Source: Ruegeria sp. Ofav3-42
GTDB taxonomy: Bacteria > Pseudomonadota > Alphaproteobacteria > Rhodobacterales > Rhodobacteraceae
Direction of reading: 5' to 3'
Length of the DNA stretch: 64,000 bases
Assembly: GCF_022347725.1 (NCBI RefSeq)
Contig: NZ_JAKRGB010000007.1
Span: 124,001-188,000 of the forward strand
Under the pieces are notes generated by a model that saw only the letters and a list, made by a program, of their open reading frames with translations, was not told where the DNA came from and searched no databases. The position numbers and the translations under genes are program-made. Shown piece after piece: positions 35,748 through 45,196 of the stretch (position 1 is its first letter; every line of letters starts with the position of its first letter).

Positions 35748-37739
35748 ATGGGGAGGAGAAAGAGATTGGCTCAGACGCAGTCGGGCGCTGATGGGATGCA
35801 CTCCCTTCCGGCGCTACTACACCGCAATGCGGCCCGGTTCGGGGATGCTCCGGCTTATCGGGAAAAGGAATTCGGAATCTGGCAATGCTGGACGTGGGCC
35901 GAGGCGGCCAAGGAAATCCGCGCCATTGCATTGGGATTTCTGGAGCTCGGCGTTGCAAAAGGCGACCACATTGCTGTGATTGGGCGCAATCGTCCGGCGC
36001 ACTACTGGTCGATGGTCGCGGCCCAGATGGTGGGCGCGGTTCCGGTGCCGCTCTATCAGGACTCGGTCGCTGAAGAGATGGCTTACGTGCTGGAGCATTG
36101 CGGCGCGAATTATGTCGTCTGCGGCGATCAGGAGCAGGTCGACAAGGTCATCGAGATTCAGGAAAACCTGCATCAGGTCAAACATATCCTGTATACCGAC
36201 AAGCGCGGGATGCGGAAATATGACCATAGCCAGATGAACGCTTTGGAAGACCTGATGGCCGAGGGCAGCGCCGGCCATGCCCGGTTCGATACCGAACTGG
36301 ACCAGCGCATCGCTGGGATCGGATATGACGATACCTGTGTGATGCTGTACACCTCGGGCACCACTGGCAAACCCAAAGGCGTGGTGCTGTCGAACCGCAA
36401 CGTGATCGAAAGCGCCAAGAACTCGGCCGATTTCGATCATCTGACCCGGAACGAGGACATTCTGTCTTATCTGCCGATGGCGTGGGTCGGCGATTTCATT
36501 TTCTCCATCGGTCAGGCCTATTGGTGCGGCTTTTGCGTGAACTGCCCCGAAAGTGCTGACACGATGATGACCGATCTACGCGAAATCGGGCCGACCTATT
36601 TCTTCGCACCTCCGCGCGTTTTCGAGACCCAACTGACCAACGTGATGATCCGGATGGAGGATGCGGGCAAGCTGAAGCAGCGCATGTTCCACCACTTCAT
36701 GGCCCATGCCAAAAAGGTTGGTGGCCTACTGCTGGACGGCAAGCCGGTGGGTTTTGGCGACCGGATGAAATACGCGCTGGGCAATATGCTGGTCTATGGG
36801 CCGCTCAAGGATACACTGGGCTATGGCCGGTTCCGCGTAGGCTATACAGCAGGTGAGGCAATCGGGCCGGAAATCTTCGATTTCTATCGTTCGCTGGGCA
36901 TCAACCTGAAGCAGCTTTACGGCCAGACCGAGGCCACCGTTTTCATCACCGTGCAACCCGATGGCGAAGTGCGCGCCGACACGGTTGGCGTTCCAGCGCC
37001 CGATGTTGAGCTGAAAATCGACGACAGTGGCGAGATCCACTACCGCTCGCCCGGTGTGTTCGTCGAATATTACAACAACCCGGACTCGACGGCCTCGACC
37101 AAAGATGCGGAAGGGTGGGTTGCGACCGGTGATGCCGGGTTCATCGAGGAAACCTCAGGCCATTTGCGGATCATCGACCGCGCCAAGGACGTTGGCAAAA
37201 TGGCTGACGGGTCGATGTTTGCGCCGAAATATGTCGAGAACAAGCTGAAGTTCTATCCTGATATTCTTGAGGTCGTGCTGTTCGGCAACGGTAAGGACCG
37301 CTGCGTTGCGTTTATCAATATCGACCTGACTGCGGTTGGGAATTGGGCCGAGCGAAACAACGTCGCCTATGCGTCCTATCAGGAACTGGCTGGTCATCCC
37401 CGTGTATTAGAGACGATTCAAAACCATGTCGAAGAGGTGAATAAATCCGTTGCCGCCGATGAGATGCTGTCAGGCTGCCAGGTTCATCGCTTTGTGGTGC
37501 TACACAAGGAACTGGATGCGGATGACGGTGAGATGACCCGCACCCGGAAAGTACGGCGCGGGTTTGTCGAGGATAAATTCAGCGACATTATCGACGCGCT
37601 TTATGACGGGTCCAATCAGGTGTCGACGACAACCGAGGTCACGTACGAGGACGGCCGCAAAGGGTCGATCAGTGCAACGCTTGAGATCGTGGACGCGACC
37701 GTCGTGCCGGTTGCTCAGCACAAGGTGGCTGCAGAATGA
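35748..37739 (+). CDS. AMP-dependent acyl-CoA synthetase (long-chain/aryl type)
   Basis: 663 residues, ANL superfamily. The P-loop YTSGTTGKPKG lies near residue 201, the adenine motif YGQTE near 390, the ribose-binding TGDAG near 465, and the C-terminal domain follows. It activates a carboxylate to its CoA thioester with ATP. ATG 35748 has an excellent site (AAAGGAGG); TTG 35766 also has GGAGGAG before it. As first gene of the Liv-type transporter cluster it probably activates the imported acid. The size fits long-chain (FAA1-like) enzymes, but the substrate is open. Confidence 0.9.
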   Translation: MGRRKRLAQTQSGADGMHSLPALLHRNAARFGDAPAYREKEFGIWQCWTWAEAAKEIRAIALGFLELGVAKGDHIAVIGRNRPAHYWSMVAAQMVGAVPVPLYQDSVAEEMAYVLEHCGANYVVCGDQEQVDKVIEIQENLHQVKHILYTDKRGMRKYDHSQMNALEDLMAEGSAGHARFDTELDQRIAGIGYDDTCVMLYTSGTTGKPKGVVLSNRNVIESAKNSADFDHLTRNEDILSYLPMAWVGDFIFSIGQAYWCGFCVNCPESADTMMTDLREIGPTYFFAPPRVFETQLTNVMIRMEDAGKLKQRMFHHFMAHAKKVGGLLLDGKPVGFGDRMKYALGNMLVYGPLKDTLGYGRFRVGYTAGEAIGPEIFDFYRSLGINLKQLYGQTEATVFITVQPDGEVRADTVGVPAPDVELKIDDSGEIHYRSPGVFVEYYNNPDSTASTKDAEGWVATGDAGFIEETSGHLRIIDRAKDVGKMADGSMFAPKYVENKLKFYPDILEVVLFGNGKDRCVAFINIDLTAVGNWAERNNVAYASYQELAGHPRVLETIQNHVEEVNKSVAADEMLSGCQVHRFVVLHKELDADDGEMTRTRKVRRGFVEDKFSDIIDALYDGSNQVSTTTEVTYEDGRKGSISATLEIVDATVVPVAQHKVAAE

Positions 37740-37817
37740 GGGCCGTTCGTGCGCCGCTCGACCTGCGGTCATCGCCCCGCCCGCCGTCCCGTTTTTCCGC
37801 AAGTCAGGGAGTGACTG

Positions 37818-38636
37818 ATGCTGGATAACTCCGAAGGATACGTCACCGAAGACGGTCGCAAGATCGGCGGCGTGGTGATGGAGATGAAGAACATCACTCT
37901 GCGCTTTGGCGGCGTGGTAGCGATCAAGGATATCTCGTTCGATATCCGCGAAGGTGAGATCCGCGCCATCATCGGGCCGAACGGGGCTGGCAAATCCTCT
38001 ATGCTGAACGTGATTTCCGGGTTCTACGTCCCGCAGGAAGGCGAGGTCTGGTTCCATGGGGCGAAACGCCCGTCGATGCGGCCTTATGAAGTTGCGCGGC
38101 AGGGGATTGCGCGAACGTTCCAGAACATCGCCTTGTTCGAAGGCATGAGCGTTCTGGACAACGTCATGACCGGGCGGCTGAATTATATGAAAACAAATAT
38201 CTTTCAGCAGGCCATGTGGAAGGGCAAAGCCGAGGCGGAAGAGGTTGCGAACCGCGAGGCGGTCGAGAAGATCATCGATTTCCTTGAAATCCAGCACATC
38301 CGCAAGACCCCGGTTTCTCGCCTGCCTTACGGCCTGAAAAAACGTGTCGAACTGGCGCGTGCGCTGGCAGCGGAGCCAAAGCTGCTGCTGCTGGATGAAC
38401 CGATGGCCGGCATGAACGTCGAAGAAAAAGAGGACATGAGCCGCTTTATCCTCGACGTGAATGACGAGTTCGGCACCACCATTGCCCTGATCGAGCATGA
38501 CATGGGCGTTGTCATGGACCTGAGCGACCGGGTGGTCGTGATGGATTACGGCAAGAAGATCGGCGACGGCACCCCGGACGAGGTGCGCAGCAATCAGGAA
38601 GTCATCGACGCCTATCTGGGGGTGAGCCATGACTGA
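37818..38636 (+). CDS. livG: Liv-type ABC transporter ATP-binding protein LivG
   Basis: 272-residue ATPase of the branched-chain amino acid transporter family. Walker A GPNGAGKSS near residue 54, the characteristic LivG loop, signature-like LPYGLKKRVELARAL near 172, and Walker B LLLLDEPMAGM near 193. It pairs with LivF to drive LivHM. Its 3' end overlaps the inserted orphan gene by 8 bp; livH itself comes only 600 bp later. The substrate may be a carboxylic acid rather than an amino acid, given the flanking ligase genes. Confidence 0.93.
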   Translation: MLDNSEGYVTEDGRKIGGVVMEMKNITLRFGGVVAIKDISFDIREGEIRAIIGPNGAGKSSMLNVISGFYVPQEGEVWFHGAKRPSMRPYEVARQGIARTFQNIALFEGMSVLDNVMTGRLNYMKTNIFQQAMWKGKAEAEEVANREAVEKIIDFLEIQHIRKTPVSRLPYGLKKRVELARALAAEPKLLLLDEPMAGMNVEEKEDMSRFILDVNDEFGTTIALIEHDMGVVMDLSDRVVVMDYGKKIGDGTPDEVRSNQEVIDAYLGVSHD

Positions 38637-39255
38637 CTATAGTCGGAAATACAGCCGAAGAATGGCTTCAATACTGAGCTTGTGTTTCAAGGGTTTGTTG
38701 TCAGCATCAACCATTCTTTGGGGATCATCGTCTTCGGCTCAGACGCACGCGGCGCAACTTGTTTACCAAACGTTCGAAACCCATTGCTTATTGCCACTCG
38801 AACACGCAGTCGGTAGCGACAAAACGGGTCTTAGCTTGTGGAGCCCTCCATCAGCCGAGCGGTTTGGAAAAGCGTTAAGATTTGATCCCAATAACTGGAA
38901 GATATGGTCCGGCAACGACGGTGGTCCAATTCTTCTTATTCATAACACTGGTGAAGCCTGCCAAGTGATGTCTTTCGATTTGGACCGCGCCGAGTATGAA
39001 GATGTTTGGCGAAACCTTTCGGAAGTCGAAAACATCACAGCCTCAGAGTTGTTCGAAGAACCCGTAAATAATGAATCAGCAGTCGCTATCGTCGGCGTGG
39101 CTGCCTATCCAATTTATGAAGATCTATACGTGAACATCTCCGGAGATCTTGTTCTTGTGAAAGGATCCAGCCAACTGTTCCTTTCCGCCTTTCGTGGTCC
39201 AGCCTCTGCTGAGACGTGTGGGCTAATCCCCGAGGAGTGCGATAACAATGCCTGA
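38629..39255 (+). CDS. Orphan secreted protein inserted between livG and livH
   Basis: 208 residues, not recognised. A signal peptide is likely (RRMASILSLCFKGLLSAS, cleavage after SSSAQTHA). The mature part has four cysteines (THC, EAC, ETC, EEC) that could form two disulfides. Codon use and base content are clearly more AT-rich than in the liv genes on either side. It overlaps both neighbours by exactly 8 bp (ATGACTGA at its start, ATGCCTGA at the start of livH). Liv operons do not normally carry such a gene, so insertion is likely. Function unknown. Confidence 0.7.
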   Translation: MTDYSRKYSRRMASILSLCFKGLLSASTILWGSSSSAQTHAAQLVYQTFETHCLLPLEHAVGSDKTGLSLWSPPSAERFGKALRFDPNNWKIWSGNDGGPILLIHNTGEACQVMSFDLDRAEYEDVWRNLSEVENITASELFEEPVNNESAVAIVGVAAYPIYEDLYVNISGDLVLVKGSSQLFLSAFRGPASAETCGLIPEECDNNA

Positions 39256-40234
39256 ACAACTCGTATTTGCGATGGAGGTCATCCTGAATGGCCTGAAGGC
39301 CGGGGTGCTCTATGCGCTGGTGGCTCTGGGCTTTGTGTTGATCTACAAAGCCTCTGGGATTTTCAATTATGCCCAAGGGGTTATGGCCCTGTTCGCAGCG
39401 ATGACGCTGGTCGGGATCATGAACGGGCAGGTGCCGTTCTCGCATCTGATCAACGCAATCTTCGGGACCCATATCCACAAGTTCGGATGGAACGTTCCGG
39501 CGTTTTTTGCGATTATCCTGACCATGGGGGTCATGGTGGTTTTGGCCTGGGCCGTGCAGCGCTTTGTCATGCGGCATCTGGTCGGGCAGGAACCGATCAT
39601 CCTCTTCATGGCGACCATCGGTCTGGCCTATTTCCTTGAAGGCGTGGCCGACCTGATGTGGGGGTCCGAAATCAAGACATTGGATGTGGGTCTGCCGCAG
39701 GGCATCAACCTGTGGATTGATGAGACCACGTTTAACATCTTTGGCTATGGGTTCTTCATCGACAATCTGGATATCGTCGCGACGATCATTGCCGCGCTTC
39801 TGGTGGCCGCGCTGGTCGCGTTCAGCCAGTACACCAAGCAAGGCCGTGCGATGCGCGCAGTGGCCGATGACCATCAGGCAGCATTGTCGGTCGGCATCTC
39901 ACTGAACTTCATCTGGATCATGGTGTGGTCGGTTGCAGGGTTCGTGGCGCTGGTTGCGGGCATCATGTGGGGCACCAAGTCGGGCGTTCAGTTCTCGCTA
40001 TCTCTGATCGCACTCAAGGCGCTACCAGTGCTGATGCTGGGCGGGTTCACCTCGATCCCTGGCGCCATCGTCGGCGGGTTGATCATCGGTGTGGGCGAGA
40101 AACTGTTCGAGTTCGCCATCGGCCCGCTGGTCGGCGGCGCGACGGAAAACTGGTTCGCCTATGTTCTGGCGCTGATCTTCCTCGTGTTCAGGCCGCAGGG
40201 TCTGTTCGGTGAGAAGATCATCGAGAGGGTGTAG
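39248..40234 (+). CDS. livH: Liv-type ABC transporter permease LivH
   Basis: 328 residues, about eight membrane segments. The N-terminal GLKAGVLYALVALGFVLIYK and NYAQGVMAL (about 15-50) are typical of LivH, with the coupling loop RAMRAVADDHQAALSVGI near 200-217. It forms the translocation pore with LivM. The start overlaps the orphan gene, and GAGGAG about 10 bp upstream can serve as ribosome site. A small membrane protein gene follows after 4 bp. Confidence 0.93.
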   Translation: MPEQLVFAMEVILNGLKAGVLYALVALGFVLIYKASGIFNYAQGVMALFAAMTLVGIMNGQVPFSHLINAIFGTHIHKFGWNVPAFFAIILTMGVMVVLAWAVQRFVMRHLVGQEPIILFMATIGLAYFLEGVADLMWGSEIKTLDVGLPQGINLWIDETTFNIFGYGFFIDNLDIVATIIAALLVAALVAFSQYTKQGRAMRAVADDHQAALSVGISLNFIWIMVWSVAGFVALVAGIMWGTKSGVQFSLSLIALKALPVLMLGGFTSIPGAIVGGLIIGVGEKLFEFAIGPLVGGATENWFAYVLALIFLVFRPQGLFGEKIIERV

Positions 40235-40238
40235 CCCG

Positions 40239-40496
40239 ATGACCAAGCTGATCGCCATCGTCAACGTCATCTCGTGGGCCGGGTTCTGGGCATTTGGGTA
40301 CATTGCGCTCACCTCGGACGATCTGAGCAAAGGCCAGCTGACGATTGCAGCGATCCTGGCTTTTGCCGGGCTGGTCATGGGCATCCTGGCCTACCTGAAA
40401 CTCGTGCGCGCCTCGGAGGCGAGCGGATATGCAAAAGGGTCCAATCAACTGGATGCCGCAGCCCGTAATCGGGCGCAGGAAGAATGGGAAAAGTAA
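40239..40496 (+). CDS. Small membrane protein of the liv cluster
   Basis: 85 residues with two membrane helices (about 4-26 and 37-57) and a charged C-terminal tail rich in Ala/Gln/Glu. I cannot name the family with certainty. It sits 4 bp after livH and 3 bp before livM, so it is co-translated with the permeases and is probably an accessory of the transporter. ATG 40239 is chosen because it follows the livH stop; the open frame upstream lies in livH. Confidence 0.75.
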   Translation: MTKLIAIVNVISWAGFWAFGYIALTSDDLSKGQLTIAAILAFAGLVMGILAYLKLVRASEASGYAKGSNQLDAAARNRAQEEWEK

Positions 40497-40499
40497 GAC

Positions 40500-41576
40500 A
40501 TGTTCTATCGTGAGGCCGGAGATTTCAAAACCTCCTACGTGGATGACAGCCAGACCTTCCCGATCAAGTTCGACCGCTATCGGTATTATGCGGTGCTTGC
40601 AGTGGCGTTCGGGATCATCCCGTTCATCATCAACGATTATTGGGCCAATGCCCTGCTGCTGCCTTTCCTGATCTACGCGATCGCGGCGATCGGGCTGAAC
40701 ATTCTGGTAGGTTATTGCGGACAGGTGTCCCTGGGGACCGGTGGTTTTATGGCCGTGGGTGCCTATGCCTGCTACAAGCTGATGACCGCCTTTCCCGATG
40801 TCAGCATGTTCATCCATGTCATTCTGGCAGGGGGCATCACTGCAATCGTGGGTGTGCTGTTTGGTCTGCCCAGCCTGCGGATCAAGGGCTTTTATCTGGC
40901 GGTGGCGACGCTGGCGGCGCAGTTCTTTCTGGTGTGGCTCTTTAATCGGGTGCCGTGGTTCTACAACTACTCGGCTTCGGGGCAGATCAACGCGCCGGAA
41001 CGTGACGTGTTCGGCATTATCATCACCGGTCCGAACGCGCCGGCCTGGGCTACCTATCTGTTCTGCCTGATCTTCCTTGCTGTCAGCGCCCTGATCGCGC
41101 GCAACCTGACGCGCGGCACCACGGGTCGTACGTGGATGGCGATCCGTGACATGGACATCGCGGCCGAGATCATCGGGGTAAACCCGCTGAAGGCGAAGAT
41201 GAGCGCTTTTGCCGTTAGTTCGTTCTTTATCGGTATCGCGGGCGCACTGTTCTTCGCGGTCTATCTGGGCGCGGTTGAGGTTGGCGAAGTCTTTGGCATC
41301 CAGAAATCGTTCCTGGTGCTGTTCATGATCATTATTGGCGGGTTAGGGTCTATTTTCGGATCATTTGCCGGTGCGGCTTTCCTTGTTTTGCTGCCGGTGG
41401 TTCTGAAAGTTGTCGGCGTCGACGTTCTGGGCTGGCCCACGGACATCGTGGCGCATCTGCAGCTGGTGATCGTGGGCGCACTGATCATCGTGTTCCTGAT
41501 CCTGGAACCGCACGGGCTGGCGCAGCTGTGGCGCGTCGCGAAAGAGAAACTCAGACTATGGCCGTTCCCGCACTAG
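40500..41576 (+). CDS. livM: Liv-type ABC transporter permease LivM
   Basis: 358 residues, about ten hydrophobic segments. The pattern IGLNILVGYCGQVSLGTGGF (about 62-81) and GLPSLRIKGFYLAVATLA (near 121) are LivM signatures. The loop near WMAIRDMDIAAEIIGVNPLK contacts the ATPase. It forms the channel with LivH. The binding-protein gene follows after 75 bp. Confidence 0.93.
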   Translation: MFYREAGDFKTSYVDDSQTFPIKFDRYRYYAVLAVAFGIIPFIINDYWANALLLPFLIYAIAAIGLNILVGYCGQVSLGTGGFMAVGAYACYKLMTAFPDVSMFIHVILAGGITAIVGVLFGLPSLRIKGFYLAVATLAAQFFLVWLFNRVPWFYNYSASGQINAPERDVFGIIITGPNAPAWATYLFCLIFLAVSALIARNLTRGTTGRTWMAIRDMDIAAEIIGVNPLKAKMSAFAVSSFFIGIAGALFFAVYLGAVEVGEVFGIQKSFLVLFMIIIGGLGSIFGSFAGAAFLVLLPVVLKVVGVDVLGWPTDIVAHLQLVIVGALIIVFLILEPHGLAQLWRVAKEKLRLWPFPH

Positions 41577-41651
41577 CGGGCCGGCCCAAAGAAAAGACGG
41601 GCGGAACAAGCCCGAACGCAACATCGGACTAACCAAGGGAGGAGACACCCG

Positions 41652-42935
41652 ATGAACAAGACACTGGCAACCATGGCGCTGGGCGCCCTGATGGCCGCGG
41701 GGCCGGCGATGGCGGATTTGGTGATCCCGGATCTCAGCTATCGGACCGGGCCTTATGCCGCAGGCGGTATCCCGTTCTCGGACGGGTACAACGACTATTT
41801 CACCCTGCTGAATGAACGCGACGGCGGCATCGGTGGCGAACCGATCCGCGTTGTGGAATGCGAAACCGGATACAACACCGAAAAAGGTGTTGAATGCTAT
41901 GAATCGACCAAGGGTGAAGGCGCGCTGGTGTATCAGCCTCTGTCGACCGGTATCACCTATCAGCTGATCCCCAAAGTGACTGCAGATAACATCCCGTTGC
42001 ACACGTTGGGCTATGGCCGAACCTCGGCTGCAAATGGCACGGTGTTCAGCCATGTATTCAACTACCCGGCGAACTACTGGAATGGGGCGTCCGGCGCGAT
42101 CAACTATCTGCTCGATGAGAATGGCGGGGACCTCAGCGGTAAGAAAATCGCGCTTGTCTATCACAACTCGGCCTATGGCAAAGAGCCGATCCGTACTCTG
42201 GAAACACTGGCCGAAAAACATGGGTATGAGCTGGCGTTGCTGCCCGTCGACCACCCGGGCCAGGAACAGAAATCCCAGTGGCTCCAGATTCGTCGCGACA
42301 GGCCCGACTACGTGATCATGTGGGGTTGGGGCGTCATGAATCAGGTCGCCGTGCAGGAGGCTGCCAATATCCGTTTCCCAATGGAAAATTTCATTGGTGT
42401 CTGGTGGTCCGGTGCTGAATTTGACGTCGAACCAGCGGGAGAAAAAGCCAACGGGTACAAAGCATTGACCTTCACTGGCTTGGGTATGGACTACCCTGTC
42501 TACGGCGACTTGCAGAAACATGTCGTTGACGCAGGTAAAGCCGCCGGTGCTGGCGATCAACTGGGCTCGGTCCAGTACAACCGGGGTCTCTATGCCGCGA
42601 TGCTTGCTTCCGAGGCGATCAAGACGGCTCAAGAGATCCACGGCGTTGCCGACATTACCCCCGCGATGATGCGCGACGGTATGGAAGCGCTTGAAATGAC
42701 CAACGCAAAAATGGACGCGCTGGGCATGGCAGGCTTTGGGCCCGAGTTCACGGTCTCATGTGAGAACCACGGCGGTCCCGGTTTGGTTGGTGTTGTCCAA
42801 TGGGATGCCTCGGCCAAAACCTGGAACACGGTTCAGGACTTCAAACCGACCGATGCCGACGTGATTGGTGCGCTGATCGCCGAAGACTCGGCAGCCTATG
42901 CGTCCGAGAACAACATCGAACCGCGCTGTAACTAA
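41652..42935 (+). CDS. livK: Liv-type ABC transporter substrate-binding protein
   Basis: 427 residues, signal peptide MNKTLATMALGALMAAGPAMA, then a type I periplasmic-binding fold (Peripla_BP_6) beginning VIPDLSYRTGPYAAGGIPFS. Lobe 2 has KIALVYHNSAYGKEP near 165. It is longer than E. coli LivK and of the group found with ligase-flanked Liv clusters. The ligand is not readable; context suggests a carboxylate that is then CoA-activated. A strong ribosome site (GGGAGGAG) precedes the ATG, suiting high expression. Confidence 0.9.
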   Translation: MNKTLATMALGALMAAGPAMADLVIPDLSYRTGPYAAGGIPFSDGYNDYFTLLNERDGGIGGEPIRVVECETGYNTEKGVECYESTKGEGALVYQPLSTGITYQLIPKVTADNIPLHTLGYGRTSAANGTVFSHVFNYPANYWNGASGAINYLLDENGGDLSGKKIALVYHNSAYGKEPIRTLETLAEKHGYELALLPVDHPGQEQKSQWLQIRRDRPDYVIMWGWGVMNQVAVQEAANIRFPMENFIGVWWSGAEFDVEPAGEKANGYKALTFTGLGMDYPVYGDLQKHVVDAGKAAGAGDQLGSVQYNRGLYAAMLASEAIKTAQEIHGVADITPAMMRDGMEALEMTNAKMDALGMAGFGPEFTVSCENHGGPGLVGVVQWDASAKTWNTVQDFKPTDADVIGALIAEDSAAYASENNIEPRCN

Positions 42936-43005
42936 GGCGCTTTGAACTCCGGGGCGGCGGCAGACTGCCGTCCCGAACCCAACACACGCACGAGGACACG
43001 CCCAG

Positions 43006-43839
43006 ATGCTGGATGCGGCTCAAACCACTGATGTGCAGGCGGAAACCCTGCTTGAGGTCAACAATATCGAGGTGATCTACAATCACGTGATCCTCGTCCT
43101 GAAAGGCGTCAGCCTGACCGTGCCCAAGGGCGGCATCACGGCCCTGCTGGGTGGCAACGGTGCCGGCAAGACGACGACCCTCAAGGCTGTGTCCAACCTG
43201 CTGCATTCTGAACGGGGTGAGGTCACCAAAGGGTCGATCACCTATCGTGGCACCAGCGTGCATGAAAGTGATCCTGCCGATCTGGTGGAAAAGGGCGTCA
43301 TTCAGGTGATGGAAGGTCGCCATTGTTTCGAACATCTGACCGTTGAGGAAAACCTGCTGACCGGGGCCTATACCCGCAAGGATGGCAAGGCGGCCATTCA
43401 GCAGGACCTTGAACTGGTCTACACATATTTCCCCCGCCTCAAGGAACGCCGCCGGTCGCAGGCAGGCTATACTTCGGGGGGTGAGCAACAGATGGTTGCG
43501 ATGGGCCGGGCGCTGATGTCGCGGCCCGAGACGATCTTGCTGGACGAACCCTCGATGGGTCTGGCGCCGCAGTTGGTCGAAGAGATTTTCGGCATCGTAA
43601 AGGACCTCAACGAGAAGGAGGGCGTTTCCTTCCTGCTGGCCGAACAGAACACAAATGTGGCTCTAAGGTTTGCACATTACGGCTATATTCTGGAATCCGG
43701 GCGCGTCGTTATGGATGGCCCGGCTGCCGATCTGCGCGAGAATCCGGACGTGAAAGAGTTCTATCTGGGCATGTCCGACGAGGGCCGCAAAAGTTTCCGT
43801 GACGTGCGATCTTACCGCCGCCGCAAGAGGTGGCTGTAA
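43006..43839 (+). CDS. livF: Liv-type ABC transporter ATP-binding protein LivF
   Basis: 277 residues. Walker A GGNGAGKTTTLK near residue 48, Q-loop QVMEGRHCFEHLTVEENL near 100, signature-like TSGGEQQMVAMGRALM near 159 and Walker B ILLDEPSMGLAPQ. LivF partner of LivG. The C-terminal end carries an extra basic tail (SYRRRKRWL) beyond the usual family end. The PaaK-like gene starts 19 bp later. Confidence 0.93.
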   Translation: MLDAAQTTDVQAETLLEVNNIEVIYNHVILVLKGVSLTVPKGGITALLGGNGAGKTTTLKAVSNLLHSERGEVTKGSITYRGTSVHESDPADLVEKGVIQVMEGRHCFEHLTVEENLLTGAYTRKDGKAAIQQDLELVYTYFPRLKERRRSQAGYTSGGEQQMVAMGRALMSRPETILLDEPSMGLAPQLVEEIFGIVKDLNEKEGVSFLLAEQNTNVALRFAHYGYILESGRVVMDGPAADLRENPDVKEFYLGMSDEGRKSFRDVRSYRRRKRWL

Positions 43840-43858
43840 GGGAATGGAGGATCTGGCG

Positions 43859-45076
43859 ATGACCTATTACGACGCACTCGAAACCCGATCTGCCGACGAA
43901 CGTGCCGCCGATCAGGCGCAGGCGCTGCGCACTCAGATTGACCGCGCTCTGTCCGCCCCCGGATTTGCTGCCCATCTGGCCGATGCAGACACTGGCGCTG
44001 TTGAGTCGGTTGAAGATCTGGTCAAACTCCCTGTATTGCGGAAATCCGATCTGGCTCAGGCGCAGGCGTCGCGCCCGCCCTTTGGTGGGTTCACCGTCAA
44101 ACCGGCGCGGCATTTTCACCACGTCTTCCAGTCCCCAGGTCCGATCTACGAACCCGGCAGCACAGATCACGACTGGTGGCGAATGGGGCGGTTCCTGAAC
44201 GCCGCGGGCGTGGGGCCGGGCGATATCGTTCAGAACTGCTTTGGCTATCACCTTACCCCTGCGGGTATGATCTTTGAAAACGGCGCTCGGGCTGTTGGGG
44301 CTGCTGTGCTGCCTGCGGGCACTGGCCAGACCGAATTACAGGTGACCGCTGCGCGCGACGTTGGCTGCACATCCTATGCAGGCACGCCAGATTACCTGAA
44401 GGTCATTCTGGACAAGGCCGATGAGATGGGCGTGTCCTTGAACTTCTCTAAGGCTGTTGTGGGCGGCGGGGCGTTGTTCCCGTCTCTGCGTCAGGACTAT
44501 GCCGACCGGGGCATTTCCTGCCTGCAATGCTATGCCACGGCCGATCTGGGCAATATTGCTTACGAGAGCGCCGCGATGGAGGGGATGATCATTGATGAGC
44601 ACGTCATCGTCGAGATCGTCACTCCGGGCACCGGAACACCGGTGGCACCCGGAGAAGTGGGTGAGGTTGTGGTGACCTCTCTGAATCCTGATTACCCGCT
44701 GATCCGTTTTGCCACTGGTGACCTGTCTGCGATCATGCCAGGCGTATCGCCCTGTGGACGCACAAATGCCCGCATCAAAGGCTGGATGGGCCGCGCGGAC
44801 CAGACCACCAAGATCAAAGGCATGTTCGTGCGCCCTGAACAGGTGGCCGCATTGGTCGACAAGCACGAGGAAATCGTCAAAGCCCGCGTCATCGCCGCTC
44901 GTCAGGGTGAGATGGACACGATGACTGTTCAGATCGAAAGCGCGGGCGGTGACGATATGGCCTATGCCAAATCCGTGGTCGAGGTGCTGAAACTGAAAGG
45001 CGCGATCGAGGTTGTGGCACCGGGATCGCTGCCCAAAGACGGGCTGGTGATCGAGGATCAGCGCGTTTACGAATGA
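43859..45076 (+). CDS. Phenylacetate-CoA ligase (PaaK)-like protein without canonical P-loop
   Basis: 406 residues. It aligns with PaaK from the N-terminus (LPVLRKSDL) through AAGVGPGDIVQNCFGYHLTP, YATADLGNIAYES and the C-terminal GRADQTTKIKGMFVRPEQV. Where PaaK has the ATP-binding SSGTTGKP loop, this protein reads FQSPGPIYEPG. The lysine/threonine loop is therefore absent and ligase activity is doubtful, though the adenylate and hinge motifs remain. ATG 43859 has GGAGG 7 bp before. It ends the liv cluster; a hairpin follows at 45088. Confidence 0.85.
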   Translation: MTYYDALETRSADERAADQAQALRTQIDRALSAPGFAAHLADADTGAVESVEDLVKLPVLRKSDLAQAQASRPPFGGFTVKPARHFHHVFQSPGPIYEPGSTDHDWWRMGRFLNAAGVGPGDIVQNCFGYHLTPAGMIFENGARAVGAAVLPAGTGQTELQVTAARDVGCTSYAGTPDYLKVILDKADEMGVSLNFSKAVVGGGALFPSLRQDYADRGISCLQCYATADLGNIAYESAAMEGMIIDEHVIVEIVTPGTGTPVAPGEVGEVVVTSLNPDYPLIRFATGDLSAIMPGVSPCGRTNARIKGWMGRADQTTKIKGMFVRPEQVAALVDKHEEIVKARVIAARQGEMDTMTVQIESAGGDDMAYAKSVVEVLKLKGAIEVVAPGSLPKDGLVIEDQRVYE

Positions 45077-45087
45077 GCGTCAAATAT

Positions 45088-45114
45088 ATCTGCGGCAGTA
45101 TGTGCCGCAGATTT
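45088..45114 (+). terminator. Terminator-like hairpin after the liv cluster
   Basis: Perfect 10-bp stem ATCTGCGGCA / TGCCGCAGAT with a five-base loop, followed by TT only. It probably ends the long liv transcript, 12 bp after the PaaK-like stop. Confidence 0.65.
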
Positions 45115-45196
45115 GTTCCCTCGCAGACTGGTGTTTCTTAGCATTTTGGTCGATTAAAGGCTGATCAAAAGCCCTTGCCAGTCACAATCCGGGACC

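Noticed and set aside
37500-38630. Long frame antisense to the acyl-CoA synthetase end and livG
   Set aside because: Shadow of two well-identified genes; no motifs.
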